DNA from: Spirabiliibacterium pneumoniae
GTDB taxonomy: Bacteria > Pseudomonadota > Gammaproteobacteria > Enterobacterales > Pasteurellaceae
Length of the DNA stretch: 64,000 bases
Assembly (NCBI RefSeq): GCF_014884995.1
Contig: NZ_JABMII010000003.1
Span: 98,942 to 162,941 of the forward strand
Direction: 5' to 3'
Each line of letters opens with the position of its first letter. Position 1 is the stretch's first letter. The notes under the pieces were generated by a model. The model was given only the letters and a program-made list of their open reading frames with translations, did not search any database and was not told where the DNA came from. A program made the translations under genes and the position numbers. Below are positions 36,195-46,837 of the stretch, one piece after another.

Positions 36195-36219
36195 AAAAGG
36201 CAACGTTGGTTGCCTTTTT
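36195..36219. terminator. Intrinsic terminator, hutZ / epmC
   Basis: AAAAGGCAAC, loop GTTG, GTTGCCTTTT, then TTA. The stem is a perfect ten base pairs. The T run runs into the epmC stop codon, so convergent units share it. Confidence 0.88.
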
Positions 36220-36754
36220 AAATCCTGTTAATATCAAATTGAGCTAAATCAATTTTGTTTTCTGTGCCATAAAATTCACACAAGGCTTGGTGCAACATTG
36301 CCGCACGTTTAGGCAAACCGTGTTTGGCATAGTCGCACACTTGATTATACACCGCCTGTTTAAACGGACGGGTGTCACCCGTTGTGCCGTTGAGATTATC
36401 GCTGCTGGCATAAAAGCGATGCTTAGCGGCTACTGATAAAATCCACTCCAGCGCTTGAGGTTTGACTTCCACTTGTTCAAACAGCCGTTGTTGTTCCTCG
36501 CTGCGCCCATCGGCTTCATACCAGTAACCAAAATCCACCAGCCCCCAGCGTTTACGCCCTGCTACCAGCCAATGGGCAATTTCATGCAGTGCGCTGCTAA
36601 AATAACCATGGGCAAAATAAATGCCGTTAAAAGTGCGGTTTTCATCAGCAGGCAGATAAATGGGTTCATCGTCACCTTTCACTAATTTGGTGTTGTATTC
36701 AACATAAAAAGTGCGGTTGAAGATGGCGATCAAATCGTTATAGTTATGTTCCAT
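36218..36754 (-). CDS. epmC: Elongation factor P hydroxylase
   Basis: YfcM/EpmC family, which hydroxylates the beta-lysylated lysine of EF-P after EpmA/EpmB. 178 residues. Conserved blocks: NGIYFAHGYFSSALHEIAHWLVAGRKRWGLVDFGYWYEADGRS, with the HEIAH metal-binding motif, and WILSVAAKHRFYASSDNLNG. Monocistronic; a USS lies within the 5' part. EpmA and EpmB are not in this window. Confidence 0.92.
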   Translation of the reverse strand: MEHNYNDLIAIFNRTFYVEYNTKLVKGDDEPIYLPADENRTFNGIYFAHGYFSSALHEIAHWLVAGRKRWGLVDFGYWYEADGRSEEQQRLFEQVEVKPQALEWILSVAAKHRFYASSDNLNGTTGDTRPFKQAVYNQVCDYAKHGLPKRAAMLHQALCEFYGTENKIDLAQFDINRI

Positions 36755-36786
36755 AGTAGAGAAAAAGGGGCAAAATGCCCCTGCCT

Positions 36787-37641
36787 TTATTGTAGATTTT
36801 CAAGTGCTTGAATGCGTTTTTCAAGCGGTGGATGGCTCATAAAAAGGGCAGCAATTGCGCCAGTTCGTTTTCCATTGATGGCAAAGGCAGCAAGTTCACC
36901 CTCAAGCTGTTCAGGCTCGTGCAGGCTTTGTAAGCGACGTAAAGCGGCGATCATTTTTTGTTTGCCAACCAATTGGGCGGAGCCTGCATCAGCATGGAAC
37001 TCACGATAGCGTGAAAACCACATTGCGATAATGCTTGCAAGAAAACCAAAAACGACTTCCAATACCATCGCAATCATAAAATACATGCCAGAGCTGGTTT
37101 CACCGTCGCGATTACTGGCTACCACTTTAGCCACCATGCGCGAAACAAAGATCACAAACGTATTGAGTACACCTTGTAATAGTGTCATCGTGACCATATC
37201 ACCATTGGCGATATGGCTAACTTCATGAGCTAGCACCGCCTCGGCCTCATCACGAGTCATATTATTTAAAAGCCCCGTGCTGACAGCCACTAGTGAATTT
37301 TTTTGTGAAGCACCTGTGGCAAAGGCATTCACATCACTGGAATGATAAATTGCCACCTCTGGCATCGGAATACCTGCTTTTTGTGTTTGTTGCATAACAG
37401 TTGTTATTAACCAACGCTCGGTTTCATTACGCGGCTGAGTGATCACCTCGCCATTGACAGCCCTTAATGCCATACTTTTAGACAAAAATAATGAAATTAA
37501 TGATCCAGAGAAACCAAATAGCGCAGCAAAAATAAGCAAGCCCGCCGCATCTTGTGATTGTATGCCAGTTAAGCTCAAAATAATATTAAATACGAACAAT
37601 ACTGCCATATTGGTTAATAAAAACAGCACAATTCTCATCAT
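36787..37641 (-). CDS. htpX: Membrane zinc metalloprotease HtpX
   Basis: M48B integral-membrane protease for quality control of misfolded inner-membrane proteins. 284 residues. Two N-terminal transmembrane segments (4-24, 34-55), the zinc motif HEVSH at 139-143, two further hydrophobic segments (about 150-205), and a second metal-site region [19 protein letters not shown]. The ATG of MMRIVLF follows AAGGAG. An envelope-stress promoter would be expected but is not evident. Confidence 0.95.
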   Translation of the reverse strand: MMRIVLFLLTNMAVLFVFNIILSLTGIQSQDAAGLLIFAALFGFSGSLISLFLSKSMALRAVNGEVITQPRNETERWLITTVMQQTQKAGIPMPEVAIYHSSDVNAFATGASQKNSLVAVSTGLLNNMTRDEAEAVLAHEVSHIANGDMVTMTLLQGVLNTFVIFVSRMVAKVVASNRDGETSSGMYFMIAMVLEVVFGFLASIIAMWFSRYREFHADAGSAQLVGKQKMIAALRRLQSLHEPEQLEGELAAFAINGKRTGAIAALFMSHPPLEKRIQALENLQ

Positions 37642-37768
37642 AAATAGTCACTCCTTCATGTAATTTACACTTTCCATTTTATGGTTATAAAAATGTTATT
37701 TTCAAGTATAGTGGGGCGAAAATTTGTTTTTGAACAATAAAAAGCAAAGTGCGGTCAAGGTATGGAAA

Positions 37769-37792
37769 CTGCACTCGAGTAACTGAGTGCAG
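37769..37792 (-). terminator. Hairpin downstream of grpE
   Basis: CTGCACTC / GAGTGCAG around GAGTAACT, 14 bases after the grpE stop in minus-strand reading, followed by a short T run. A USS is close by at 37746-37754. Probable terminator, weaker than the others. Confidence 0.5.
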
Positions 37793-37805
37793 CCAAAAGT
37801 AGAAT

Positions 37806-38432
37806 TTATGCTGCTACCATTACCATAGCAGGGCGGATGACTCGGCCATTTAAGAGATACCCTTTTTGCAGAACTTGGGTGATTTGGTTGCTTTCAAATC
37901 CTTCGGTTGGGTTCATTGCAATGGCTTGATGCAGATCGGGATTAAAAACGTCGCCTACTTCGCCGACTGCACTTATACCAAATTTATTAACGGTAGAAAT
38001 CAGGGACTTATAAGTCAACTCCACACCGTCGAACATCGCCTTACTACTTTCATCAATGTCAGCAGGTTTAGAGGCGATAGCACGCTCAAGATTATCAATA
38101 ATCTCCAGCAATTCTTTTGCGAATTTTTCAAGGGCAAAATTGTGTGCTTTCTCGACATCTTGCTCGGCGCGGCGACGTACATTTTGCAATTCAGCTTGGT
38201 TGCGCAGGTGTAGATCTTGTAGTTGCTTTTTGACATCCTCCTGTTGCGTTTTTAATGCGTCTTCCAGCTCTTGCACACGGGCAATCGCCTCTTCAAGCGC
38301 ATCAGCTTCTTGCTCTAGAACCGCACTTTCTTCTTTTTCTGGGGTTTGTGGCTGCATGTCTTCTGCTTGCGCTTGTTGCTCAGGTTGCGCATCTTCAGTT
38401 GGCGCTGCGGTGTTTTTTTCTTGTTCCGACAT
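37806..38432 (-). CDS. grpE: Nucleotide exchange factor GrpE
   Basis: Co-chaperone that releases ADP from DnaK. 208 residues. An acidic, Gln/Glu-rich N-terminus (residues 1-60) leads into a long coiled coil ([36 protein letters not shown]) and a C-terminal beta domain ending [46 protein letters not shown]. The start is the ATG of MSEQEKNT after GGAG; an upstream open extension is not conserved. Divergent from nadK, as in H. influenzae-type gene order. Confidence 0.96.
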   Translation of the reverse strand: MSEQEKNTAAPTEDAQPEQQAQAEDMQPQTPEKEESAVLEQEADALEEAIARVQELEDALKTQQEDVKKQLQDLHLRNQAELQNVRRRAEQDVEKAHNFALEKFAKELLEIIDNLERAIASKPADIDESSKAMFDGVELTYKSLISTVNKFGISAVGEVGDVFNPDLHQAIAMNPTEGFESNQITQVLQKGYLLNGRVIRPAMVMVAA

Positions 38433-38590
38433 AATATTCTCCGTTAAATCAAGTTTGTTTATTCTACCCAAAAAGAATGCGATAAGTAAGGGCAGAATGG
38501 ATTTATGCTGTTATTCTGGGTACTTTTTGATAATATAGGGGCGAAAAGTGCGGTTTCAAGGCACACTGACCTTTATCTTTAAGAAAAACT

Positions 38591-39502
38591 ATGCAACAAC
38601 ACACAGTAGATTCTCAGGCAAAACAACGTTTTAACACCATCGCATTGGTTGGTCGACCACGCAATCATAACGCATTGCAAATGCATAAAAATATTTATCA
38701 TTGGCTGCAAGAACGTGGCCATCGTGTGTTGGTGGAAGATGAAATTGCTAAGGGGCTAGATATCGAGCGTCAAGATTGGGCAAGCCTTGATAACATTGGT
38801 GCTCAGGCGGATTTGGCGATTGTGATTGGTGGCGATGGTAATATGCTGGGCAAAGCACGTATTTTAGCACGTTATGATATTGCGGTGATTGGCATTAACC
38901 GTGGTCATTTGGGTTTTTTGACAGATATTGATCCGAAAAATGCGTATTCTCAGTTACATGCGTTGCTTGAAGGTGGTGAGTATTTTATTGAAGAGCGCTT
39001 TTTACTGGATGCATTTATTGAGCGCGATGGGGTGCCAACGTTAATTAATAATGCCGTCAATGAAGTTGTCATTCATCCTGCAAAAATTGCACATATGATT
39101 GATTTTCAAGTCTATATTGATAATAAATTTGCTTTTTCACAACGTTCTGATGGGTTGATTATTTCTACGCCAACAGGTTCTACGGCCTATTCGTTGTCAG
39201 CAGGTGGTCCAATTTTAACGCCTCAATTGAATGCGATTGCTTTAGTGCCGATGTTCCCGCATACATTGTCATCGCGGCCTTTAGTGATTGATGGCAATAG
39301 CGTGATTTCACTACGTTTTGCACAATATACTGAGCGTAAGTTAGAAATCAGCTGTGATAGCCAAGTCGCTGAACTATTTTCGCCCGATGATAAAATTATT
39401 GTGCGAAAAAGCCCAGACACCCTGCGTTTGGTACACCTCAACGATTATAATTACTTTAATGTGCTCAGCTCCAAACTCGGCTGGTTAAAAAAATTATTCT
39501 AA
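38591..39502 (+). CDS. nadK: NAD kinase
   Basis: Phosphorylates NAD to NADP. 303 residues. The diacylglycerol-kinase-like GGDGN motif is at 80-84 ([14 protein letters not shown]), with the [20 protein letters not shown] and [23 protein letters not shown] blocks. Next to recN and divergent from grpE, a conserved arrangement. Confidence 0.96.
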   Translation: MQQHTVDSQAKQRFNTIALVGRPRNHNALQMHKNIYHWLQERGHRVLVEDEIAKGLDIERQDWASLDNIGAQADLAIVIGGDGNMLGKARILARYDIAVIGINRGHLGFLTDIDPKNAYSQLHALLEGGEYFIEERFLLDAFIERDGVPTLINNAVNEVVIHPAKIAHMIDFQVYIDNKFAFSQRSDGLIISTPTGSTAYSLSAGGPILTPQLNAIALVPMFPHTLSSRPLVIDGNSVISLRFAQYTERKLEISCDSQVAELFSPDDKIIVRKSPDTLRLVHLNDYNYFNVLSSKLGWLKKLF

Positions 39503-39520
39503 AATCCAAAAAACACTTTA

Positions 39521-39536
39521 CTGTATAAAAAAACAG
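39521..39536 (+). promoter_or_regulatory. LexA (SOS) box 1 upstream of recN
   Basis: CTGTATAAAAAAACAG: CTG, ten A/T-rich bases, CAG, with flanking TA and TT. It matches the gamma-proteobacterial LexA consensus spacing exactly. Confidence 0.85.
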
Positions 39537-39552
39537 TTTATACTGCATTTAA

Positions 39553-39568
39553 CTGTATAAATGTTCAG
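39553..39568 (+). promoter_or_regulatory. LexA (SOS) box 2 upstream of recN
   Basis: CTGTATAAATGTTCAG: CTG-N10-CAG, 32 bases (about three helical turns) after box 1 and 12 bases before the recN ATG. Paired operators imply tight repression. Confidence 0.85.
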
Positions 39569-39580
39569 TAAGGTGTGCTT

Positions 39581-41248
39581 ATGTTAATTCATCTCAGTGT
39601 AAATCAGTTTGCCATTGTCAATCATCTCGAGCTTGATTTAAAGTGCGGTATGAGTGTGATCACGGGCGAAACGGGGGCTGGAAAATCAATTGCCATTGAC
39701 GCGCTAGGGCTTTGCTTAGGGGAGCGTTGCGACAGCGCGATGATTCGTCATGGGCAAGAACGCAGTGACGTGCGTGCCACTTTTAGTGTCACTGATAATC
39801 AACAAGCCAAGATCTGGTTAGAGGAACATGAGCTGTGCGATGATGAGGCGCCGAATCAGTGTACGTTACGCCGTGTATTGCGCAGTGATGGGCGTTCAAA
39901 AGCGTTTATTAATAATTGCCCAGTACCTGCTGCACAGTTACGGGAATTAGGTCAGTATTTAATCCAAATTAATGGTCAACACAGTACACAACGCTTGTTA
40001 AAAAATGACTATCAATTAAGTTTACTGGATATGTTTTGTCATAATGAAGCGTTACTTGATGATATGAACACAGCTTATCAACAGTGGCGTGGCGCAAAAA
40101 AAGCACTGAAAAGCTTTCAGCAAGCGCGGGAAAGTAAAGCTGCACAAAAACAACTATTAGAATATCAGGTAAATGAGCTGGATGAATTTGCGCCACAAGA
40201 AGGTGAATTTGAGAGCCTTGAAGAGCAGCAAAGCTGCTTGGCAAACAGTGAACAGATGACAACATTAGCGCAATCAGCGTTGAATTTGTTGAGTGAGGGG
40301 GCGAATAATATAGAATCTATGCTGTATAAAACGGGGCAGTATTGTGATGAACTGGCGCAAATCAGTCAACATTATGCTGGTCTTCAGCGGTATTTAGACG
40401 ATGCGCTCATTCAGGTGCAAGAAGCGAGTAGTGAATTAAGTTCGTTAAGTTCGACAATTGAGCAAGATCCCTATTTATTGGTCGAGGTTGAACAGCGAAT
40501 GGGGCAGTATATTCAGCTGGCGAAAAAACATCATATTAAGCCACAAGCATTGGTACAGCAGCATTTGATGCTGAAGGAAAACTTAGCACAGTTAACCGAT
40601 CTCGATGAAAATGAAGAAAAATTACAAAGTGCGGTTGAGCAATGCGCTCAGTTAATGCAAGGATGTGCGCAAAAGCTCACTCAGGCGCGCTGTAAAGGAG
40701 CAAAAGTGCTGAGCGATGAAATTAATCAGTTATTGTCGTCATTGGCAATGGAAAATGCTCATTTTGGTGTTACGTTAAATGATGTTCCACTAAGTGGTTT
40801 AGGGGGAGATGAAATCACATTCATGTTGCAAGCCAATCTTGGGCAGACAATGCAGCCTTTAGCAAAAGTGGCATCAGGTGGGGAATTGTCGCGTATCGCG
40901 CTGGCTTTGCAAGCACTCACGGCGGATAAACACGCGATTCCAACGCTAATTTTTGATGAAATTGACACCGGCATCAGCGGCGCAACGGCAACCACTGTTG
41001 GCAAACTGCTGCATCAACTGGGGCAAAAATGCCAAGTGTTATGTGTAACGCATTTGCCGCAGGTGGCTGCATTTGGAGATAATCATTTCAGTGTGGAGAA
41101 ATTCACTCACAACAGTGAAACTATCACTGAGATGACCGCACTTGATGATGAACAACGAGTATATGCGCTTTCTAAGTTACTTGGTGGCAGCTCAGTGACG
41201 CAAACAACATTAGCCAATGCAAAAGAGTTATTGCAATTGGCTAGTTAA
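39581..41248 (+). CDS. recN: DNA repair protein RecN
   Basis: SMC-like ATPase for double-strand-break repair. 555 residues. Walker A GETGAGKS at 29-36, a central coiled coil (about 150-370), ABC signature ASGGELSRIALALQ, Walker B PTLIFDEIDTGISG, and the D-loop/H region VTHLPQVAAFGDNHF. The ATG at 39581 follows AAGG; an in-frame GTG two codons upstream overlaps that site. Two LexA boxes show SOS control. Confidence 0.96.
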   Translation: MLIHLSVNQFAIVNHLELDLKCGMSVITGETGAGKSIAIDALGLCLGERCDSAMIRHGQERSDVRATFSVTDNQQAKIWLEEHELCDDEAPNQCTLRRVLRSDGRSKAFINNCPVPAAQLRELGQYLIQINGQHSTQRLLKNDYQLSLLDMFCHNEALLDDMNTAYQQWRGAKKALKSFQQARESKAAQKQLLEYQVNELDEFAPQEGEFESLEEQQSCLANSEQMTTLAQSALNLLSEGANNIESMLYKTGQYCDELAQISQHYAGLQRYLDDALIQVQEASSELSSLSSTIEQDPYLLVEVEQRMGQYIQLAKKHHIKPQALVQQHLMLKENLAQLTDLDENEEKLQSAVEQCAQLMQGCAQKLTQARCKGAKVLSDEINQLLSSLAMENAHFGVTLNDVPLSGLGGDEITFMLQANLGQTMQPLAKVASGGELSRIALALQALTADKHAIPTLIFDEIDTGISGATATTVGKLLHQLGQKCQVLCVTHLPQVAAFGDNHFSVEKFTHNSETITEMTALDDEQRVYALSKLLGGSSVTQTTLANAKELLQLAS

Positions 41249-41260
41249 ATGGACATATAA

Positions 41261-41300
41261 AAAAACGGCTCATTAGAGCCGTTTTGTTTATTTGTTTTTT
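41261..41300. terminator. Bidirectional terminator, recN / betT
   Basis: AAAACGGCTC, loop ATTA, GAGCCGTTTT, with A runs before and T runs after. A perfect ten-base stem between convergent genes, not derived from uptake signals. Confidence 0.92.
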
Positions 41301-43324
41301 TAGTGGTCAAGGTGCAAGAACTGCATATGACGCTCGTATTGATTAAGCATATCAGTAATGATTTGTTCTTTACTGTATCCGACCAGGTTATATTCTTGAC
41401 TACCTTCTCGTAAGAACACTTCTGCACGATAATAGTGTTCCTCACGGGAATTGGTGATATTGCCCGCTTGGCCGAGCGCTAACACAGGCTTAATTGCTTT
41501 GATCAGCCGCACTTCATAAATAAAATCTTCTTCTGTTTCAGAAGTTTCATCGCCATGCACAACATGAAAAATCAATTGTGTTCCATCTTCATTACGGTCG
41601 ATATGAGATTTAATACCTTGAGAGTCTAATTCCTGAGAAACTTCTTTCATCGCAGGTTCTATACTTTGGCGCATAAATCCAATAACCGTTTTTTTGCTAG
41701 GGAAATGCACGATGCGAGCTAAACGTTCACGCCATGTACGCCCACCTTGAAAAACTGGGGCCATGTCAACATGGCTGGCTTTGCGTTTTTTACCCTCGCG
41801 ACTAAGGCTTAACCACATCGATGCCATATAAATTAAAAGTACAATGGAAAATGGTAAACCTGCTACTACAGAAACAGCCTGCAAGGAGCTAAAACCACCT
41901 GCAAATAACAAACCGAGTGTAATAAGTCCTGTAGCTGCCGCCCAGAATAGACGTAACCAAATTGGTGCATCAGCACCTGATGCCAAGTTTTTTGAGCTTA
42001 AGTTTGCAAGCACTAATGCACCTGAATCGGCTGAAGTCACGAAGAAAATTAAGCCAATGACTACTGCCATAGTCGCCCAAACAGAGGCTAATGGATATTG
42101 TTCAAATAGTATAAACATTCCCATTGCTGGCTCATCAAGTGCGATTTGACCAAGTTCTGTAGCGCCATGGCTCACAAGATCAATGGCACTATTTCCAAAA
42201 ATAGAGAACCATGCAAAAATAAAGCCAAGGGGAATAAACATAACGCCAAAAACAAACTCACGCAGCGTGCGTCCGCGCGAAATTCGGGCGATGAAAAGCC
42301 CTACAAATGGTGCCCATGCAACCCACCAAGCCCAGAAAAACACAGTCCACCAAGACTTCCATTCGGCACCATGCACACCTTCATAGGCATAGACATCAAA
42401 GGTTTTAACAATAATGGTTTGGAAATAATCACCAATATTTTCAGTGAACGCGTTAAGTAAGAAAATGGTTGGCCCCATCACCAGTAAAGCGAGTAATAAG
42501 ATAGTGGCACCTCCCATATTGATTTCAGATAGGCGGCGAACACCTTTTTCAACCCCAGACATGGCGGAAAGCCCCGCAACGACGGTAACGCCAATGATAA
42601 TCGCGGATTGTACAAATTTGCTTGATTCAATACCGAAAACGTGAGTTAGCCCTGCATTAGCTTGTAATACACCGATACCCAGTGAGGTAGCAATACCTAA
42701 CAGCGTACATACAACACCAAAGGTATCAACACTGTGTCCAAGCCAACCATCTGTGCGTTTTTGTCCGAACACAGGAACGAGAGCACTGCGTAATGCCAAT
42801 GGTAAATTTTGACGATAAGCAAAGTAAGCTAGCGCCATACCAATCAGGGCATAGATCCCCCAGCCGTGCAAGCCCCAGTGTAAAAAGGTTTGTGCTAAAG
42901 CCGCGCGTGCTGCAGCTGGTGTACCACCTTCTCCCATATTAGGAGTGAGATAGTGCGCAAGTGGCTCAGAGGCACCGAAGAAAAGTAAATCAATACCGAT
43001 CCCTGCGGAAAAGAGCATAGCTGCCCAAGCCAGAAAAGGGAAGTCAGGTTTATCATGGTCTTGCCCTAGCTTGATATCACCATAACGAGAAATCCCAACA
43101 AACAGAGCAAAAATGGTGTAGGTGGCGACAACTAGCATGTAATACCACCCAAAAGTATCAGATACCCAGCGAAGGGAATGATCTAATAACTTACCACTGG
43201 CCTCTGGGAATAAAATTGTAAACAGAATCAAAGCAATTGATAAAATTGCAGAAGAAAGAAAAACAATTTTATTCACTGATAATTGTGTTTTATCAGAGCC
43301 AGTCGTATTGGTTTGACTGTGCAT
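41300..43324 (-). CDS. betT: BCCT-family choline transporter
   Basis: Betaine/carnitine/choline transporter. 674 residues: about 12 transmembrane helices (residues 25-520) and a cytoplasmic C-terminal domain of about 150 residues, as in osmoregulated BetT. The family signature is seen in FFWAWWVAWAPFVGLFIARISRGRTLREF; GIGIDLLFFGASEPLAHY is the helix-3 region. Context with betA/betB makes choline the likely substrate. Separated from betA by a hairpin of two uptake signals. Confidence 0.92.
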   Translation of the reverse strand: MHSQTNTTGSDKTQLSVNKIVFLSSAILSIALILFTILFPEASGKLLDHSLRWVSDTFGWYYMLVVATYTIFALFVGISRYGDIKLGQDHDKPDFPFLAWAAMLFSAGIGIDLLFFGASEPLAHYLTPNMGEGGTPAAARAALAQTFLHWGLHGWGIYALIGMALAYFAYRQNLPLALRSALVPVFGQKRTDGWLGHSVDTFGVVCTLLGIATSLGIGVLQANAGLTHVFGIESSKFVQSAIIIGVTVVAGLSAMSGVEKGVRRLSEINMGGATILLLALLVMGPTIFLLNAFTENIGDYFQTIIVKTFDVYAYEGVHGAEWKSWWTVFFWAWWVAWAPFVGLFIARISRGRTLREFVFGVMFIPLGFIFAWFSIFGNSAIDLVSHGATELGQIALDEPAMGMFILFEQYPLASVWATMAVVIGLIFFVTSADSGALVLANLSSKNLASGADAPIWLRLFWAAATGLITLGLLFAGGFSSLQAVSVVAGLPFSIVLLIYMASMWLSLSREGKKRKASHVDMAPVFQGGRTWRERLARIVHFPSKKTVIGFMRQSIEPAMKEVSQELDSQGIKSHIDRNEDGTQLIFHVVHGDETSETEEDFIYEVRLIKAIKPVLALGQAGNITNSREEHYYRAEVFLREGSQEYNLVGYSKEQIITDMLNQYERHMQFLHLDH

Positions 43325-43357
43325 ATGTAATATCCTTCAGTTGTATGAAATAAATTC

Positions 43358-43381
43358 ACCGCACTTTAAGAAAAGTGCGGT
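43358..43381 (-). other. Inverted USS hairpin between betA and betT
   Basis: ACCGCACTTT, loop AAGA, AAAGTGCGGT in the 63-base gap between two same-strand genes. There is no clear T tail in the direction of transcription. It could lower betT expression relative to betBA, or simply be an uptake site. Confidence 0.55.
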
Positions 43382-43387
43382 AGGGAG

Positions 43388-45073
43388 TTATTTACGTTTA
43401 GGTTCGCAGTGTAATGGTGCACCATTCGCTACATAATAGTCAACTTTAGCTCGCATTAATGGTGTTTTACCGCGAATGCGATCGGCAATTTTTTCTGCTA
43501 GCATCACGGTGGTCGCATTTAAGTTACCCGTGATGATATTGGGCATAATTGAGGCATCGACTACACGCAGGCCTTCAATACCATGCACTCGACCTTGACC
43601 GTCCACTACCGCATCATTACCTTGCCCCATAGCACAAGTACAAGATGGATGATAAGCTGTTTCGGCATGATTTCGGACATATTCATCAAGCTGTGCGTCG
43701 GTGGTAATATCTTCCGTTGGAGTAATAATTTTACCACGATAAGGATCCAGTGCAGGCTGGTTCATGATTTCACGCGTAATACGAATGGCTGCGCGGAATT
43801 CCTCCCAGTCTTGCTCGTGACTCATATAGTTAAACAAAATGCTTGGATGTGCTTTTGGGTCTCGAGAAAGCAACTTAACTCGCCCACGACTCAGTGAGCG
43901 CATGGAGCCAACATGGGCTTGGAAACTGTGCGATTTAGCCGCATTGCGTCCATCATAGCGAACGGCAATTGGCAAGAAGTGATATTGAATATTTGGCCAT
44001 TCGAATTTCTCATCACTGCGGATAAAACCACCTGCTTCAAAGTGATTAGTCGCGCCTAAACCTGTGCCGTTAAACAGCCACTCAGCACCAATGGCAGGCT
44101 TATTCCACCACTTCGTCGCAGGGGCAATGGACACAGGTTGCAAGCATTCATATTGCATATAAAGCTCAAGGTGATCTTGCAAATTATTCCCCACCCCTGG
44201 TAGATCAAGAATTTCTTTCACGCCCGCTTCGCGCAGCCATTCACCTGGGCCGACACCTGAGCGTTGTAAAATTTGTGGTGAGGCAATGGCGCCAGCACAA
44301 AGTAAGACTTCACGTTTGGCATAAACGGTTTTGCTTTCGCCTTTGTGCTCAAATTTAACGCCTTTGGCGCGCTGATTTTCAATGATGATCGTATCGGTCA
44401 TGGCTTGAGTTAAAATGGTTAGGCGATCGCGATGTTTCGCCATATCAAGATAACCGCGCGCAGTTGATGAGCGGCGTCCATTTGGTGTGACAAAGCGATC
44501 CATCGGGCCGAACCCCTCTTGTTGATAGCCATTCAGATCGTCTGTACGAGGGTAGCCCGCATCAACACCAGCCTGAATCATCGCTTCAAACAGTGGGTTT
44601 ACGTCTTTTTTGGCTGTTGTGACATGTACAGGGCCGCTGCCACCGTGGTAATCATTGCCACCAGTATCACGTTGTTCGGCTTTTTTGAAATACGGCAAGC
44701 AGTCAAGATAGCTCCAATCTTCTAAGCCTGGAAGTTTTGCCCAGTGATCGAAATCCAACGCATTACCACGGATGTAGCACATACCGTTAATCAATGATGA
44801 CCCCCCAAGGCCTTTACCACGGCCGCAATCCATGCGGCGATTATTCATATGTGGTTCAGGATCAGTTTTATAACACCAGTTGTACATACTGCCTTGCAAT
44901 GGCATAGCCAATGCAGCAGGCATTTGGGTGCGAAAATCGAGGCGATAATCTGGATAGCCCGCCTCAAGTAGTAAAACGTTCACATCGGCATCTTCAGTTA
45001 AGCGAGCTGCGAGCACATTGCCCGCAGAGCCTGCTCCGATGATAATATAATCATATTCTTCAAATGTTGACAT
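43388..45073 (-). CDS. betA: Choline dehydrogenase
   Basis: GMC-family flavoenzyme that oxidises choline to betaine aldehyde at the membrane. 561 residues. FAD Rossmann motif [23 protein letters not shown] signature region [20 protein letters not shown], and the C-terminal catalytic block [15 protein letters not shown] with its histidine. The start is the ATG of MSTFEEYDY after AAGGA; the upstream open extension is not conserved. Middle gene of betB-betA-betT. Confidence 0.94.
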   Translation of the reverse strand: MSTFEEYDYIIIGAGSAGNVLAARLTEDADVNVLLLEAGYPDYRLDFRTQMPAALAMPLQGSMYNWCYKTDPEPHMNNRRMDCGRGKGLGGSSLINGMCYIRGNALDFDHWAKLPGLEDWSYLDCLPYFKKAEQRDTGGNDYHGGSGPVHVTTAKKDVNPLFEAMIQAGVDAGYPRTDDLNGYQQEGFGPMDRFVTPNGRRSSTARGYLDMAKHRDRLTILTQAMTDTIIIENQRAKGVKFEHKGESKTVYAKREVLLCAGAIASPQILQRSGVGPGEWLREAGVKEILDLPGVGNNLQDHLELYMQYECLQPVSIAPATKWWNKPAIGAEWLFNGTGLGATNHFEAGGFIRSDEKFEWPNIQYHFLPIAVRYDGRNAAKSHSFQAHVGSMRSLSRGRVKLLSRDPKAHPSILFNYMSHEQDWEEFRAAIRITREIMNQPALDPYRGKIITPTEDITTDAQLDEYVRNHAETAYHPSCTCAMGQGNDAVVDGQGRVHGIEGLRVVDASIMPNIITGNLNATTVMLAEKIADRIRGKTPLMRAKVDYYVANGAPLHCEPKRK

Positions 45074-45126
45074 AAATTTCCTTGTTATCTTTTGTTTAAT
45101 ATCCAAATACTAAAAGTGCGGTCAGC

Positions 45127-46587
45127 TTAAAATACGCTGACAAAAGGTTCTAGCTCTACTTGTATCGATTTTGTTTGCGTGTAGTGCATCAAGGTTTGAA
45201 TGCCATTTTCGCGCCCAACACCTGATTGTTTATAGCCACCCACAGGCATTGAGGCTGGGGATTCTCCCCATGTATTGATCCAACAAATGCCTGCTTCAAT
45301 TTGAGCAATGATACGATGGGCACGTTTTAGATCATTTGTAACAACGCCTGCGGCAAGGCCGTATTCGGTATTGTTGGCGCGCGCAATGGCATCTTCTTCG
45401 CTTTCGTAGCTGAGAATACTCATCACTGGGCCAAAAATTTCTTCTTGCACAATGCTCATCTCATCGCGACAGTCTGTGAACACGGTTGGTGCAACAAAGG
45501 CACCGTTGGCTAATTCACCGTCTAAGCGTTCGCCACCACAGAGCAACTTAGCACCTTGTGCTTTGCCTTTTTCAATGTATCCCAGCACTTTTTCCATATG
45601 TGGGAAACTTACCAGTGGACCAAAGTTGGTTGCAGGATCGGTTGGTAAGCCGATTTTGATCCGTTTAACGCGTTCTAACACTTTTTGCTCAAATTCAGTC
45701 TTACATTTTGTAGGAATAAAAACGCGCGTTCCATTGGTGCACACTTGTCCTGAACTATAAAAATTCGCCATCATAGCGATGTCGGCCGCTTGGTCTAAAT
45801 CGGCATCATCGCAAATGATTAATGGGGATTTGCCACCCAGCTCCATCGTCACCTCTTTTAAGGTGGATGAGGAAGCCTGCGCCATTACTTTTTTGCCTGT
45901 TGGTACGCCACCAGTGAATGATATTTTGGCAATCTCTGGGTGGTCACTAAGCGCTTGTCCAACACGATAATCCCCTTGAACCACGTTGAATACGCCGTCA
46001 GGCAAGCCAGCTTCGGTGAAAATTTCAGCCAGCTTAAGTGCGGTCAATGGAGTGACTTCACTCGGTTTGAAGATCATGGCATTGCCTGCTGCCAGTGCAG
46101 GGGCAGCTTTCCACATGGCGATTTGAATCGGATAGTTCCATGCACCAATGCCCGCCACCACGCCAAGAGGCTCTTGGCGTGTGTACACAAAACTACTTTC
46201 ACGCAATGGGATTTGGCGTCCTTCAATGGCGACGGCAAGACCTGCGTAGTATTCAATGACATCCGCACCCGTGACAATATCCACCGTTTGTGTTTCGGAC
46301 AATGGCTTGCCAGTATCTTGCGTTTCCAGTGCAGCTAGTTCATCGTTACGCGTACGCAAAATTTCCACAGCCTTGAGTAAAATGCGGCTGCGTTCAACGG
46401 GCGTCATGTTTGCCCAAATTTTTTGCCCGTGACGTGCTGATTGCACAGCAGAATTAATTTCATGTTCATCACTTTGTTGAATTTTAGCAATCACATCACC
46501 TGTGGCGGGATTAATGGTATCGAAAGTTTCGGCGTTATTTTTAAGATCAACATAACGTCCATTAATATAAGCTGTTTGTGTTTTCAT
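45127..46587 (-). CDS. betB: Betaine aldehyde dehydrogenase
   Basis: NAD(P)-dependent aldehyde dehydrogenase that makes glycine betaine. 486 residues. Visible: [42 protein letters not shown] (general-base glutamate), [15 protein letters not shown] with the catalytic cysteine, and the C-terminal [23 protein letters not shown] typical of BetB. AAAGGAC precedes the ATG. First gene of the bet unit; no betI repressor gene is adjacent. Confidence 0.94.
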   Translation of the reverse strand: MKTQTAYINGRYVDLKNNAETFDTINPATGDVIAKIQQSDEHEINSAVQSARHGQKIWANMTPVERSRILLKAVEILRTRNDELAALETQDTGKPLSETQTVDIVTGADVIEYYAGLAVAIEGRQIPLRESSFVYTRQEPLGVVAGIGAWNYPIQIAMWKAAPALAAGNAMIFKPSEVTPLTALKLAEIFTEAGLPDGVFNVVQGDYRVGQALSDHPEIAKISFTGGVPTGKKVMAQASSSTLKEVTMELGGKSPLIICDDADLDQAADIAMMANFYSSGQVCTNGTRVFIPTKCKTEFEQKVLERVKRIKIGLPTDPATNFGPLVSFPHMEKVLGYIEKGKAQGAKLLCGGERLDGELANGAFVAPTVFTDCRDEMSIVQEEIFGPVMSILSYESEEDAIARANNTEYGLAAGVVTNDLKRAHRIIAQIEAGICWINTWGESPASMPVGGYKQSGVGRENGIQTLMHYTQTKSIQVELEPFVSVF

Positions 46588-46805
46588 AATGTCCTTTTTT
46601 GTTATTTTCAGATTTATTAACAGATAAAAGTGCGGTTAAAAAATAATTTTTATCAATGAGATAACTGTTTTTATTGTTACCGCACTTTGCTAATTTCGAG
46701 AAAATTTTATCAAAGGAGAAATAACTTTTCTGCGAAAAATTAACGGCATTTTAACACAATTAGGTAAAGTTGTCACATGGGTGATATTTTGAGATGAACA
46801 GTGTA

Positions 46806-46834
46806 AAAAAAGCTAAGCTTTCGCTTAGCTTTAT
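46806..46834 (-). terminator. Intrinsic terminator of the amino-acid ABC operon
   Basis: AAAGCTAAG, loop CTTTCG, CTTAGCTTT, with a T tail in minus-strand reading. It follows the solute-binding protein stop by a few bases. Confidence 0.85.
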
Positions 46835-46837
46835 CTA

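Noticed and set aside
38056..38538. Cysteine/serine-rich open frame antisense to grpE
   Set aside because: It is the complement of the grpE coiled-coil codons, with no ribosome site or independent similarity.
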